A DNA stretch of 64,000 nt from assembly GCA_948527295.1 (NCBI GenBank), contig CAOSWK010000002.1, positions 124,001-188,000 of the forward strand, written 5' to 3'. Below the pieces are notes generated by a model, which saw only the letters and a list, made by a program, of their open reading frames with translations, did no database searches and was not told where the DNA came from. Origin of the DNA: an uncultured Eubacteriales bacterium (lineage in GTDB: Bacteria; Bacillota; Clostridia; Oscillospirales; Acutalibacteraceae). A program made the translations under genes and the position numbers. This document shows positions 1 through 9,161 of the stretch, piece after piece; within the stretch, counting starts at the first letter, position 1; each line of letters starts with the position of its first letter.

Positions 1-1926
1 AAATTGCAGTCTGTTGGTGTGAACATACGCGCCCAAGAGGTTTATCGCGATGTTCATGGTGTGCCCCACCAAAAACACTAGCACAAACAAGATCACTCCA
101 GCGGGGCCGTTGCCGGCCATTGTGCCCATTTTGTTGAACACCTGGGCGATGACTCCCGTGGCCAAACCCAGCGCCAAAAGCCGCGAGTACGAGAGTATAT
201 CGCTGAGATATCCCGTCACTCCATAAAGCCCGTACAGTCCCTTCAAAAACCGCTTGAACGGGTTTCGCGACTCTCTGCCCGCCGTCAGCAATATCAGCAA
301 AGCGCCAGCCAAAGCCGCAATCGCCCCCGCTCTGCCAACACCTGGCGGCAAAATAAACTTTAGCACGAGCATCTCAGCTATCATCGGCACCGACAGCATA
401 TAAACGATTATCCCGCCTACCAGCAAGTACCACGAGCACACGTCGTATATGGCGTCTTTAAACTTTTTCGCTCGGACTAACTCATACAACTGCATAAAAA
501 GCCCGGTAAATAGGTGGATTATCCCGATAGCAAACGAGAACGCCAGCATTCGCATTGGCTCGTTGAGCGGCACAAACCACAAAGCCGGCACCTTTATTGG
601 CGTGTTAAAAAATGTCTCGGATACAACTTCGATTGCGTCGCCAAAATAGCTACCAAACAAGACGCCCCAAAAAGTCGTAGAGACTCCGCAAAGCAAGAAC
701 ATCCTTAGCGCTTTTTTGAGCCCCGTCTTGACGTTTTTGTACCTAGCCAAGACAAATCCACAAGCCGCCACAATTATGAGTCCGTAAGCCGCATCCGACA
801 GCATCATTCCAAACAAAACATAATAAAAAATCGCCATCACCGAAGTCGGGTCAACCTCCCCCCGCCCCGGCAGGCTGTAGCTTTCGAGCACCCCTTCCAC
901 CGGCGAGGCAAAGCTATTATTCTGCAGCACAACTGGGGGCTCCTCCTCGGCAACCGGCGCAGAAAAGTCAATCGCAATGCTGTTGAACTTAGAAGTCAAG
1001 GCCCCCTCCAGTTTTGCCGCATACTTTTCGGGGATAAACCCGCTCAGCATAAAGACATTCTTCGTGTGCAAAAGTTTCGCAATCATCTCGTACTTCTGCG
1101 AGCGCATCTCGTGGTAATCGACCATAAACTTAATGGCGTTGCGCTGGCCTTTATAACTTCTTATTTCTTTTTTAGAAATTAAAATCTGCTCTTTCAGCCC
1201 GTCTATTTTGCCCAAAAGCTTGCTTATTTTCAGGGCCGGCACCTTTTTTGTAGAGACCGTCGGGTAAGCAAACCCTAGCTTTCTTAGCGCCTCTAAGACG
1301 ACTTTTTCTGCAGCAACATGGCACAAAACAAAAATGCAGCTCTGCTCGGCACTCGAGTGCAGCACTTCCAAGGTGTATTTAGCCTCGTTTGGCATTAATT
1401 CCGCCAACGACTCTTTTAAATCCGGTTCCGAAACATCTTTTGGCAGAGTGCCTATGAACGCCCGAGTTCTCTTAGTTCCTGCAAATTTCATCGGCACATC
1501 TAAAAGCTTCCAGTCCGACAATGCCTCAATCCGCGTATTTATCCTAACGATTTCTGCCGTTTTGTCGTCAATCATTTTCGAAAGCCGCAAAATTTCGTTC
1601 GCCACTCGCATGATTTCTTCCGCTTCGTTCGCAAAAATATAATAATTCCGCCTAGAGATCTCATCCTTGCCGCATATACTGCTCAAAAATGGCTTCTCTT
1701 CGGGCTCATACTTCTCCAAAACTTCCAAAGCATTTTGCGCAATGACCTTGTTCTTATCAAAAATCGAGCGCATGCTAAAAGTATCAATTTTACGAAGGCC
1801 GCTCTGCTGAGCTTCACACAAGTCCGAAATCTCCACCATGCCCAACCGCTGCAACGTCTCTAAAACAGCTTTTCTGTCCTTTTTAAGCGCACATATATTC
1901 ACTTTTTTCATCGCAAGAACCGCCAT
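1..1926 (-). CDS. ntpI: V-type ATP synthase subunit I (partial, C-terminus off the left edge)
   Basis: Membrane stator subunit (subunit a homologue) of a V/A-type ATPase, which carries the ion half-channel next to the proteolipid ring. At least 642 residues are visible. The N-terminal half is soluble and coiled-coil-rich. From about residue 370 there are several hydrophobic helices, among them GVLFGSYFGD and a GIIHLFTG helix, both typical of the family. The ATG at 1926 has an AGGTGG ribosome site about 9 bases upstream. A second in-frame ATG lies 15 bases downstream. The gene is transcribed leftwards after the stalk subunit, and the rest of the operon would lie beyond base 1. Identification is confident; the ion specificity (H+ or Na+) cannot be read here. 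Confidence 0.93.
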   Translation of the reverse strand, partial: MAVLAMKKVNICALKKDRKAVLETLQRLGMVEISDLCEAQQSGLRKIDTFSMRSIFDKNKVIAQNALEVLEKYEPEEKPFLSSICGKDEISRRNYYIFANEAEEIMRVANEILRLSKMIDDKTAEIVRINTRIEALSDWKLLDVPMKFAGTKRTRAFIGTLPKDVSEPDLKESLAELMPNEAKYTLEVLHSSAEQSCIFVLCHVAAEKVVLEALRKLGFAYPTVSTKKVPALKISKLLGKIDGLKEQILISKKEIRSYKGQRNAIKFMVDYHEMRSQKYEMIAKLLHTKNVFMLSGFIPEKYAAKLEGALTSKFNSIAIDFSAPVAEEEPPVVLQNNSFASPVEGVLESYSLPGRGEVDPTSVMAIFYYVLFGMMLSDAAYGLIIVAACGFVLARYKNVKTGLKKALRMFLLCGVSTTFWGVLFGSYFGDAIEVVSETFFNTPIKVPALWFVPLNEPMRMLAFSFAIGIIHLFTGLFMQLYELVRAKKFKDAIYDVCSWYLLVGGIIVYMLSVPMIAEMLVLKFILPPGVGRAGAIAALAGALLILLTAGRESRNPFKRFLKGLYGLYGVTGYLSDILSYSRLLALGLATGVIAQVFNKMGTMAGNGPAGVILFVLVFLVGHTMNIAINLLGAYVHTNRLQF

Positions 1927-1977
1927 AGCTGCGCAACCACCTTTTCGGCACTTATAATTGTTCTAATTTCTAATTGC

Positions 1978-2289
1978 TCAATTTACAATAGCGTTAATAA
2001 CCGCTTCTATCGCTTTCTCCTTTAAACTTTCCGCCTTTTCCTTCAAGGCCTCGATATCATTTTCGCACTTTTTCATCTTCTTTTTAAAAATCTCTTCCGC
2101 GCTACTTTTAGCAAAATTAATCCTCAGTTCTGCCTTTGCACCGGCTTCTTTAACCGCGGAGTCAACTATGCCCTGTGCTTCTTTTTTGGCCTGATTTATC
2201 ATAAATTCTGCTTCTTTTTTAGCTTCTTCGTGCTTTTTGGCAGCTAAATCTTCCATATCCTTGACTGCATTTATCATATCCGAAACCAC
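1978..2289 (-). CDS. V-type ATP synthase subunit G/H (peripheral stalk)
   Basis: A 103-residue, Lys/Glu/Ala-rich protein that is helical almost throughout, with heptad-like spacing expected of a coiled coil. This matches the small G/H (NtpF/AhaH) subunit that pairs with subunit E in the V/A-ATPase peripheral stalk. It is the first gene of the operon, 51 bases upstream of subunit I. The GTG at 2289 is chosen because an AGGTGAT ribosome site precedes it by about 8 bases; an ATG at 2277 is an alternative. The family call rests on composition and position, since these stalk proteins have little sequence signature. Confidence 0.8.
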   Translation of the reverse strand: MVSDMINAVKDMEDLAAKKHEEAKKEAEFMINQAKKEAQGIVDSAVKEAGAKAELRINFAKSSAEEIFKKKMKKCENDIEALKEKAESLKEKAIEAVINAIVN

Positions 2290-2321
2290 CGCGCACCATC
2301 ACCTTTTTTACAAACTAATTT

Positions 2322-2350
2322 ATTATACATTAGTTTCCAAAACTTTTCAA
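2322..2350 (-). promoter_or_regulatory. Promoter of the V-ATPase operon
   Basis: On the minus strand there is a TTGAAA -35 element (2345-2350), a 17-base spacer and a perfect TATAAT -10 element (2322-2327). It lies about 33 bases upstream of the subunit G/H start and diverges from the mscS promoter. Confidence 0.75.
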
Positions 2351-2391
2351 GAAATTTTAGCGCCGCCTCTCAAATTTTGCCGCACTTGTGT

Positions 2392-2397
2392 TATAAT
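2392..2397 (+). promoter_or_regulatory. Extended -10 element upstream of mscS
   Basis: A TGTTATAAT extended -10 element lies about 60 bases before the mscS start. No good -35 box is visible. It diverges from the V-ATPase promoter. Confidence 0.5.
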
Positions 2398-2457
2398 AAA
2401 AGTGTACTGCATAGTTATGATTTTAAGAAGACAAAAATTAAAGGCAGGTTTGTTTTT

Positions 2458-3234
2458 ATGAATATAAACGATTCTTTTATTAACCCGCATGTGTATGTAT
2501 CCTTTTTTATAAATAATTTTTTGCCGGGGGCTTTGATTTTTTTCGTCGGATGGTTTGTTGCAAATAAGCTCATCGCTATAATAAAAGAAGCTATGGTTAA
2601 ATCTCGGGTGGACGAAAGCATTATTTCCTTTTCAAATTCTGTGCTAAAAGTCATTTTTAGAGGCATAGTTATTTTAATGGTGGTCACTTGTTTTGGGGTT
2701 AATATCTCGTCCATCATCGCAACTTTGGGAGCCGCTCTTGTTACTGTTGGCCTCGCTTTAAAAGATAACCTCTCTAACGCGGCAAGCGGCATGATCATCA
2801 TTATAAACAAACCCTTTAAGATCGGGGATTCCCTAGAAACTCGCGACGTTACCGGAACCGTTACAAAAATAGAGATGCTTTCAACAACCCTAAAAACAGC
2901 GGACAACAAAGAAATCGTCGTGCCAAACTCTAGGCTTACCGCCGACTATATCATTAACTCGAGCGTAAATTTAAAACGCCGGTTGGACATCACTTTGCCT
3001 ATAAAAAAAGATACCAAATTTTCTGACATTCAAAATATTCTAGAAAACACAATTAGCAACGACGAAAATATTTTAAAAGCCCCCGCGCCGGCTGTATCCA
3101 TCGGCAGTTTTAATAATAAAACCATCGATGTTGACATTAAGGTCTGGTGCGACGCCAAAAATTATGACTCTTTAGAAAAAAATCTATGCGAGAAGATAAA
3201 ATTAGAGCTCGATGAAAATAATATCAACTTTTAG
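2458..3234 (+). CDS. mscS: Small-conductance mechanosensitive channel, MscS family
   Basis: A 258-residue membrane channel that opens on membrane tension and relieves hypo-osmotic stress. Three hydrophobic segments precede the pore-lining helix, which has the Gly/Ala pattern of MscS (SIIATLGAALVTVGLALKD). The beta domain follows (FKIGDSLE, GTVTKIEMLSTTLKT, VVPNSRL) and then the C-terminal alpha/beta vestibule domain. The length fits MscS. The ATG at 2458 is used, with AAAGGCAGG upstream; the reading frame is open further 5' but that part has no family similarity. The gene is followed after 24 bases by the DUF4364 gene on the same strand. Confidence 0.92.
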   Translation: MNINDSFINPHVYVSFFINNFLPGALIFFVGWFVANKLIAIIKEAMVKSRVDESIISFSNSVLKVIFRGIVILMVVTCFGVNISSIIATLGAALVTVGLALKDNLSNAASGMIIIINKPFKIGDSLETRDVTGTVTKIEMLSTTLKTADNKEIVVPNSRLTADYIINSSVNLKRRLDITLPIKKDTKFSDIQNILENTISNDENILKAPAPAVSIGSFNNKTIDVDIKVWCDAKNYDSLEKNLCEKIKLELDENNINF

Positions 3235-3258
3235 CCAAAAGGTACTGGAGGTCTTAAC

Positions 3259-3861
3259 TTGAAATTTGATGCTTTTACCGCCGGGGTGAGTCTTGGCGGG
3301 CTGCGGAGTAAAAACGATATTAAACTGCTAATTTGCTATATGCTCACCAGTGTGGGCGAGCCGCTCTCTAAGGACGAGGTCGTCTCTGTGCTGCAGGAAA
3401 ACGGTCTTGCAAATTACTTTGAGATAAACGATGCGTTCTCGGCGCTAATCGGCAGCAATAATATTGCTCCGGCCGCCGACGCTGACTCTAAGTACGTCAT
3501 TACCGAGAGCGGCAAGTTAATTGCCACGCAGCTTGACACCGCTCTGCCTATTTCTATTCGAGAAAAAACTCTGGCCGCGGCGATAGATCTTTTAGCTAAG
3601 GTTAAGCGCGAAACCGAAAACACCGTCACAATAGAAGAAAAACCAAACGAATGCTATGTCTCTTGCACGGTTTCTGGCGGAGACGACCGCGACCTTTTAA
3701 ATATAAAGCTCTTTGTGCCCGACTTTAAGCAAGCCTCGCTCGTTAAACGAAATTTTCAAGAAAACCCGGATTTAGTCTACTCCTGCATGTTGGCCCTTCT
3801 TACTAAAAATTCTGACCTCGTTAAAACCGCCCTAGAAGCCATTCAACAAACTTCCAATTGA
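3259..3861 (+). CDS. DUF4364 family protein, winged-helix-like
   Basis: A 200-residue cytoplasmic protein resembling the DUF4364 family found in Clostridia. The N-terminal 80 residues look like a winged helix (KLLICYMLTSVGEPLSKDEVV, then an ENGLANYFEINDAF segment), suggesting a transcription regulator, though no function is established. The TTG start at 3259 follows a perfect GGAGGT site by 6 bases. It lies 24 bases after mscS and probably shares its transcript. A bidirectional terminator follows. Confidence 0.75.
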   Translation: MKFDAFTAGVSLGGLRSKNDIKLLICYMLTSVGEPLSKDEVVSVLQENGLANYFEINDAFSALIGSNNIAPAADADSKYVITESGKLIATQLDTALPISIREKTLAAAIDLLAKVKRETENTVTIEEKPNECYVSCTVSGGDDRDLLNIKLFVPDFKQASLVKRNFQENPDLVYSCMLALLTKNSDLVKTALEAIQQTSN

Positions 3862-3894
3862 TTTATATTTGGATCTATAATTTTTACATAATAG

Positions 3895-3930
3895 AAAAAA
3901 GACCACGACTGTTCTCGTGGCCTTTTGTTT
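3895..3930. terminator. Bidirectional rho-independent terminator
   Basis: A stem CCACGA/TCGTGG (within 3901-3922) is flanked by an A-run on the left and TTTTGTTT on the right. It sits between the convergent DUF4364 and ftsH genes and can end both transcripts. Confidence 0.8.
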
Positions 3931-3955
3931 GGCTTATTACACATACGTAAAATTC

Positions 3956-5827
3956 TTACTCTTCAGTCAACGGTTCTGAATCGTCGGCTTGCATTATCTG
4001 GTTGAATTCATCCTCGCCCATTTTTTCCTTCACAAAAAGCGTCTTGGCGACCTTATGAAGCTTCTCGACGTTTTCTTTTAATATCCTCTCGGCCTCATTA
4101 TAGCAGTCAGATATAATTTTCTTGACCTCGGCATCAATCTCAGCGGCGATCTTTTCGGAATAATTCTTAACCTGGCCCATGTCCCTTCCGATAAAAACTT
4201 CCTCCTTGTCGGAATTATACGCAATCGGGCCCAACGTTGCGCTCATGCCGTACTTTGTCACCATAGAATTTGCAACCTTCGTCGCACGCTTTATGTCGCT
4301 AGAAGCGCCAGTCGAGATGTCTCCAATGATCAAATCCTCCGCAATGCGGCCGCCAAGGCAAACCTGAATGTCCTCCCTCATCTCCGAGCGAGACCTATAA
4401 GAGCGGTCCTCCGAAGGCAGCGATAAAGTGTAGCCACCAGCTGTTCCGCGCGGAATAATCGAAATTTGATGCACCGGGTCCTGAGTCTTGCAAAAGTAGG
4501 TAACAACGGCATGCCCGGCCTCGTGGTAAGCCGTGAGCGTCTTTTCTTTGTCCGTCATTACGCGGGACTTCTTCTCAGTGCCCACCACAACTTTGATGGT
4601 CGCCTCCTCAATTTCCTCCATCGTGATAGCCTTCAAATTCTTCCGAGCCGAGAGCAAAGCCGCCTCGTTCAAGAGGTTCTCAAGGTCCGCACCAGTAAAC
4701 CCCGCCGTAGACTTAGCAATCGTGTTCAAAACAACGTCCGGCGCCAAAGGTTTGCCCTTCGCGTGCACCTTTAAGATGTCTTCCCGACCCTTTATGTCCG
4801 GATATCCCACCAAAACCTGCCGATCAAACCTACCAGGCCGCATCAAAGCTGGATCCAAAACATCCGGCCGGTTAGTTGCGGCGATCATAATGACTCCCTC
4901 GTTTGCGCCAAATCCGTCCATTTCAACCAGCAGCTGGTTTAAAGTCTGCTCACGCTCATCGTGTCCTCCACCGAGGCCTGCTCCACGTTGACGTCCCACC
5001 GCGTCTATCTCATCTATAAAAACTATGCAAGGCGAATTTTTCTTTGCCTGGTCAAAAAGATCCCGAACCCGCGAAGCTCCGACACCAACGAACATCTCAA
5101 CAAAGTCCGAACCAGAAATCGAAAAGAAAGGTACCCCAGCTTCTCCCGCAACAGCGCGGGCCAAAAGCGTTTTGCCCGTTCCAGGAGGCCCAATCAGCAG
5201 CACGCCCTTAGGGATCCTCGCCCCTAAGTCGTTGTATTTAGCAGGATTTTTCAAAAACTCAACCAGTTCCGCCAACTCTTCTTTTTCCTCGTCGGCCCCC
5301 GCCACGTCCTCAAACGTGGTCTTTCTCTTTTCATCGTTCATGTTTTTGATCTTCGCCTTGCCAAACGTCATCGAGCGGCCGCCTTCACCCAGGCCCGACA
5401 TCATGCGGCGCATCACAAACCACCAAACAAATCCAAGGCCCACAAAAGTAAGCAAATTCAGCAAAATGCTGCTCCACCAAGAGTTCTCACTCGCGCGGAT
5501 CAAGTTCTGCTTCATCTGGGCGTCGGGGTTGTTGCTGTTGTACTCCTCAACAAAGGGCTTAATGTCCTCCCTCATCCACAGCACATTCGGCGCCGTGTAC
5601 TCAATCTCTTTGTTGCCCTCTTTGAGCTTCAGCTTCATCTCTCCGGTGCCAAGGTTCATGCTGTATTCAGCAACCTTCTGGTCCTTAAAGTACCTGACAA
5701 TGTCGGAGTAAACCTCAGCCCTCTGCGGCCGAGAGCCAAACAAAGTCAAGATGAAGATGATGATCAGTATCGGCACGCCGATATAAAACAGCATATTTCT
5801 AAGCATTTTTTTATTTTCCAATTGCAA
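3956..5827 (-). CDS. ftsH: ATP-dependent zinc metalloprotease FtsH
   Basis: Membrane-anchored AAA+ protease that degrades misfolded membrane proteins and selected regulators. In 623 residues it shows two transmembrane segments (about 10-30 and 118-140) around an extracytoplasmic domain. The AAA module follows, with Walker A GPPGTGKT (near 213), Walker B IVFIDEID (near 269) and the arginine-finger region MRPGRFDRQ. The zinc-binding HEAGH is near 435. The TTG at 5827 is chosen because AAGGAG lies 6 bases upstream; the frame stays open 11 codons further without a ribosome site. It is the last gene of the rnj-to-ftsH run and lies 75 bases after tilS, as often seen in Bacillota. Confidence 0.97.
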   Translation of the reverse strand: MQLENKKMLRNMLFYIGVPILIIIFILTLFGSRPQRAEVYSDIVRYFKDQKVAEYSMNLGTGEMKLKLKEGNKEIEYTAPNVLWMREDIKPFVEEYNSNNPDAQMKQNLIRASENSWWSSILLNLLTFVGLGFVWWFVMRRMMSGLGEGGRSMTFGKAKIKNMNDEKRKTTFEDVAGADEEKEELAELVEFLKNPAKYNDLGARIPKGVLLIGPPGTGKTLLARAVAGEAGVPFFSISGSDFVEMFVGVGASRVRDLFDQAKKNSPCIVFIDEIDAVGRQRGAGLGGGHDEREQTLNQLLVEMDGFGANEGVIMIAATNRPDVLDPALMRPGRFDRQVLVGYPDIKGREDILKVHAKGKPLAPDVVLNTIAKSTAGFTGADLENLLNEAALLSARKNLKAITMEEIEEATIKVVVGTEKKSRVMTDKEKTLTAYHEAGHAVVTYFCKTQDPVHQISIIPRGTAGGYTLSLPSEDRSYRSRSEMREDIQVCLGGRIAEDLIIGDISTGASSDIKRATKVANSMVTKYGMSATLGPIAYNSDKEEVFIGRDMGQVKNYSEKIAAEIDAEVKKIISDCYNEAERILKENVEKLHKVAKTLFVKEKMGEDEFNQIMQADDSEPLTEE

Positions 5828-5902
5828 CCCGCTCTCCTTTTTATATATAAATACCGTCAAGTTTCCCGTTAATACTGCGCTTCTGGGTATTCAGCCCCCA
5901 AA

Positions 5903-7294
5903 TTATTCTTTACCAGAAAAATAAATAATCGCCACTTTTTGAGTGTCCTCAGTAACTTTAACGCATTCAGCAATTCCCACTCCGTCGATCCACAGCACCT
6001 CGTTACCATTCGCCACTAGCATCAGAACGTGGTCTCGTTCACTCTGCGGAATTTTAAGCTCGTTAAACAGCTTTTTTACAGTTTTAGTGACCCCTCTGCC
6101 CGCCTGGCAAAAGCGATCTCCAGCTCTTCGTGTCCTAAAAACCGCATTCTTACCTATTTTATCATAATCCAGCGCACAAAAAAGCGGCAATTCATCGGCC
6201 TTGCCAAAATTCTCAAAGTCCCCTCTGCTCAACACCTTTATTATGAACTTTTTTAAATTTTCTGTCAAGAGATCCCCCGCTTTAAAAGGGATCACCATGT
6301 CATTTTGTGGCACGTCCGGCTTTTTTCCATTTTTTTTGACGGTCAATAAATTGTCCTTCACACAAACCGTTATTCCCCGCGGCAAATTCACCGCCCCGCG
6401 GTTAGCCTTTATCAAACCCAAAATCAAATCTACGTGCTGAGCCGTAACATTTGACTTTAAAAACTCAAAAACAGCCAAGCGTATAAACCTAGATAAAATC
6501 GGCAACGGCTGAGTTTTAACCTTGTTTAACGCGTATACACCGGGCGAAACCAAACTTTCGTCCAAAATTTTGGCCGCAACTGCATCCAGATATTCCTCAT
6601 CTGCCTTTAATAGGGAGAGCGTCCGAGCAGCTGTGGCCTCAAATTCCGGATTAATCTGCTTTAAAACCGGCACCACATCTAGCCGAATCTTGTTTCTGGT
6701 GTACTCACGATCTAAATTTGTGCTGTCGGTAACAAAATCAACGCCGCTCTTCTCGCAATACGCCTGAGTTTCGGCTCTCCTCAAAAAAATAAACGGCCTT
6801 ATAATGTTCTCTCTCTTCGGCGCAATTCCGCAAAGTCCGCTGAGACCTGTTCCTCTGGCCAAATTGATCATCATCGTCTCTATGCTGTCCGACAATGTGT
6901 GCGCCGTCGCAATTCTGCCATTATACTTACTTGCTAAATCATGAAAAAAACGATACCGCAGCGTCCTTGCGCATTCTTCAATGCTTTGGCCCATGTCTTC
7001 GGAAGCTTTCATCACGTTCACCCGCAAAACTTCAAGCTTTATAGCGTTTTTTTCGCAGTAATTCCTAACAAAAGCCTCATCCCGGTCCGATTCATCCCCG
7101 CGCAGGCAATGATTAACGTGAGCCGCAAAGATATTCAGCGTGTCCCTAAAGTTCTTTACAAAAAAGCTCAAAAGCGCCATAGAATCAGCTCCGCCAGAGA
7201 CTCCGATAATCACGGTCTCAGCGTTCTCCAGCATCCCCTGCTTAAAAATCGCCTCGTTAATTTTTGCCTCAATGCGGCTAACTTCAGACTTCAA
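5903..7294 (-). CDS. tilS: tRNA(Ile)-lysidine synthetase
   Basis: Converts C34 of the CAU anticodon of tRNA-Ile2 to lysidine with ATP and lysine, so that AUA is read as isoleucine. The 463-residue protein has the N-type ATP pyrophosphatase loop GVSGGADSM near residue 30. It also has the central substrate-binding region and a C-terminal TilS domain (RRAGDRF to LWIDGVG). The TTG at 7294 has AAGGAGG 9 bases upstream and overlaps the dnaB stop by 11 bases. The frame extends 30 codons further upstream inside dnaB without family similarity. Its substrate tRNA is probably encoded at 25,198-25,274. Confidence 0.95.
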   Translation of the reverse strand: MKSEVSRIEAKINEAIFKQGMLENAETVIIGVSGGADSMALLSFFVKNFRDTLNIFAAHVNHCLRGDESDRDEAFVRNYCEKNAIKLEVLRVNVMKASEDMGQSIEECARTLRYRFFHDLASKYNGRIATAHTLSDSIETMMINLARGTGLSGLCGIAPKRENIIRPFIFLRRAETQAYCEKSGVDFVTDSTNLDREYTRNKIRLDVVPVLKQINPEFEATAARTLSLLKADEEYLDAVAAKILDESLVSPGVYALNKVKTQPLPILSRFIRLAVFEFLKSNVTAQHVDLILGLIKANRGAVNLPRGITVCVKDNLLTVKKNGKKPDVPQNDMVIPFKAGDLLTENLKKFIIKVLSRGDFENFGKADELPLFCALDYDKIGKNAVFRTRRAGDRFCQAGRGVTKTVKKLFNELKIPQSERDHVLMLVANGNEVLWIDGVGIAECVKVTEDTQKVAIIYFSGKE

Positions 7295-8654
7295 GCCGTT
7301 TTGCCTCCTTAGCCGTAAACCGCATAAACTCTCCCTGCCAGTGCAGCGGCACCGAGCGCGTTTCACCATGCCTGTTCTTCGCAATTATGCATTCACCGCT
7401 ATTTCTGTCGGCGTCCTCGTCAACGTTGTCGCCGTCCTTATAGTAGTCGTTGCGGTAAAGAAACAGCACAATATCGGCATCCTGCTCGATAGAACCAGAA
7501 TCACGCAAGTCCGAAAGCAAAGGCCGATGATCCGTGCGCTGTTCGCTGGCACGAGACAACTGCGACAACGTAACGACCGGCACGTTGATTTCCTTTGCCA
7601 TAATTTTGAGGCTCCTCGTAATCACAGAAACCTCCTGAACCCTGTTCTCAATCCGCTTCCCGCCAGACATCAGCTGCAGATAGTCCACCACAACCAAGTC
7701 GACGTTCTTTAAACGCCTCAGTTTTGCCTTCATTTCCGATACCGTAATCCCGGGTGTGTCGTCAAAGTAAATCTCCGAGCGCGACAAAATGTCGCCCGCT
7801 TCTATAAGTCGGATCCATTCGTCGTCGGCCAACTTGCCCGTGCGCAGCTTCATCCCAGCAACCATAGCCTCTGTGGAGAGCAACCTAGAGGTAAGCTGCT
7901 CTTTCGTCATTTCAAGCGAAAAAAACGCAACCCTCTTTTTTTCTTTAACCGCAATATGACGCGCAATATTCAGCGCAAAGCTAGTTTTACCCATGCCAGG
8001 ACGAGCCGCCAGCAAAATCAAGTCCGACCGATTAAGACCACTTATAGTCTCATCCAGATCCTTAATCCCCGTCGGCACACCCTGATACAGCTGATTCTCA
8101 TCCGAATTCAGCCTATCCAACCTGTCAAAAGTCTCGATAATCGTCTCGTTAATCCTCTGCAACCCCTGCATATTCTTGCCCTGGCGGATATCAAAAATCT
8201 TTTGCTCAGCCGAATCCAGCAACGTTGCCGCGTCTCCAGCACCAGAAGAAGCGTCCTCAATTATGTCCCTCGCCGTAGTGATGAGCATGCGCACGTCATA
8301 GTTGTCCCGAACAATGTAGGCATATGTATTCGCGTTTTTAATCGACGGCACAATTTGGGCCAACTGCAACAAATAAGTCTTCGCATTCGTCTCGTCAAAG
8401 TCGCCGTCCTTCTTTAAGTTATCAAGCACGGTGACAAAGTCGATAGGCCGCCCAAGTGTGAACATCTCAAGCATAGTGGCGTAGATCAGCTTATGGTTTG
8501 CCAAATAAAAATAATCCGCCACCGGCAAAATCTCTATAATTCTGTCCAAACACTGCGAGTCCAGCAATATAGCGCCCAAAACCGACTGCTCTGCCTCCGC
8601 ACTAAACGGCAACTTTAAGCCATCGTACCCAGAAGTAACTTTTATCTCATCCAT
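7284..8654 (-). CDS. dnaB: Replicative DNA helicase DnaB
   Basis: Hexameric 5'-3' helicase that unwinds DNA at the replication fork. The 456-residue protein has the N-terminal DnaB domain (LPFSAEAEQSVLGAILLD) and a RecA-like C-terminal domain with Walker A ARPGMGKT near residue 200, Walker B VDLVVVDYLQLM and the LSQLSR motif. The ATG at 8654 follows AAGGGAG by 9 bases. An ATG eight codons upstream (8678) lacks a ribosome site. It lies between rplI and tilS in a dense minus-strand operon. Confidence 0.96.
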   Translation of the reverse strand: MDEIKVTSGYDGLKLPFSAEAEQSVLGAILLDSQCLDRIIEILPVADYFYLANHKLIYATMLEMFTLGRPIDFVTVLDNLKKDGDFDETNAKTYLLQLAQIVPSIKNANTYAYIVRDNYDVRMLITTARDIIEDASSGAGDAATLLDSAEQKIFDIRQGKNMQGLQRINETIIETFDRLDRLNSDENQLYQGVPTGIKDLDETISGLNRSDLILLAARPGMGKTSFALNIARHIAVKEKKRVAFFSLEMTKEQLTSRLLSTEAMVAGMKLRTGKLADDEWIRLIEAGDILSRSEIYFDDTPGITVSEMKAKLRRLKNVDLVVVDYLQLMSGGKRIENRVQEVSVITRSLKIMAKEINVPVVTLSQLSRASEQRTDHRPLLSDLRDSGSIEQDADIVLFLYRNDYYKDGDNVDEDADRNSGECIIAKNRHGETRSVPLHWQGEFMRFTAKEAKRLEV

Positions 8655-8693
8655 GTCGTCCTGCTCCCTTGCGGCCATTTTTAAGCGAATCGC

Positions 8694-9140
8694 CTATTCG
8701 CCCACAACCATAACCGTCATCTTGGCGCTTATGCCGTTATACAGCTTCACCTCAAACTCATAGCTGCCAAGCGACTTAATCTCGCCATTTAAAGAGATTT
8801 TCCGCTTATCAATAGAAACATTATAATTCTTCTCAATCTCCGTAGCAACCTCCTTGGCCGTAATAGAGCCAAAAAGCCGACCTCCGTTTCCCGCCTTGGC
8901 CGATATCTTTACAATCTTTCCATCTATAACCGCCATCTCTTCCTTTGCCTTCTTAATCTCCTCCTCAACCCGGTGCTGCATGGCCTTTTTCGCGTTATCA
9001 AGCTCGTTCAAAGCCTGTGCTGTTGCCTCTTTGGCTAATTTTTTAGGCAGCAAACAGTTCCTCGCATATCCATCCGAAACCTTGATCAAATCGCCCTTTT
9101 TGCCTCTGCCTCTCACGTCGCTTAACAGTATCACTTGCAT
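8694..9140 (-). CDS. rplI: 50S ribosomal protein L9 (bL9)
   Basis: A 148-residue ribosomal protein of the large subunit that binds 23S rRNA near the L1 stalk. The N-terminal domain has the family signature MQVILLSDV, GKKGDLIKVSDGYARN and LPKKLA. A long helix (ALNELDN onward) and the C-terminal RNA-binding domain follow. The ATG at 9140 has GGGAG 8 bases upstream; a 7-codon extension in the open frame has no support. The gdpP-rplI-dnaB order is a classical Bacillota arrangement. Confidence 0.97.
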   Translation of the reverse strand: MQVILLSDVRGRGKKGDLIKVSDGYARNCLLPKKLAKEATAQALNELDNAKKAMQHRVEEEIKKAKEEMAVIDGKIVKISAKAGNGGRLFGSITAKEVATEIEKNYNVSIDKRKISLNGEIKSLGSYEFEVKLYNGISAKMTVMVVGE

Positions 9141-9161
9141 CGTCAACACTCCCAAAATCAA

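Noticed and set aside
3890..3935. Possible small RNA between DUF4364 and ftsH
   Set aside because: The structure is fully explained as a bidirectional terminator between convergent genes.
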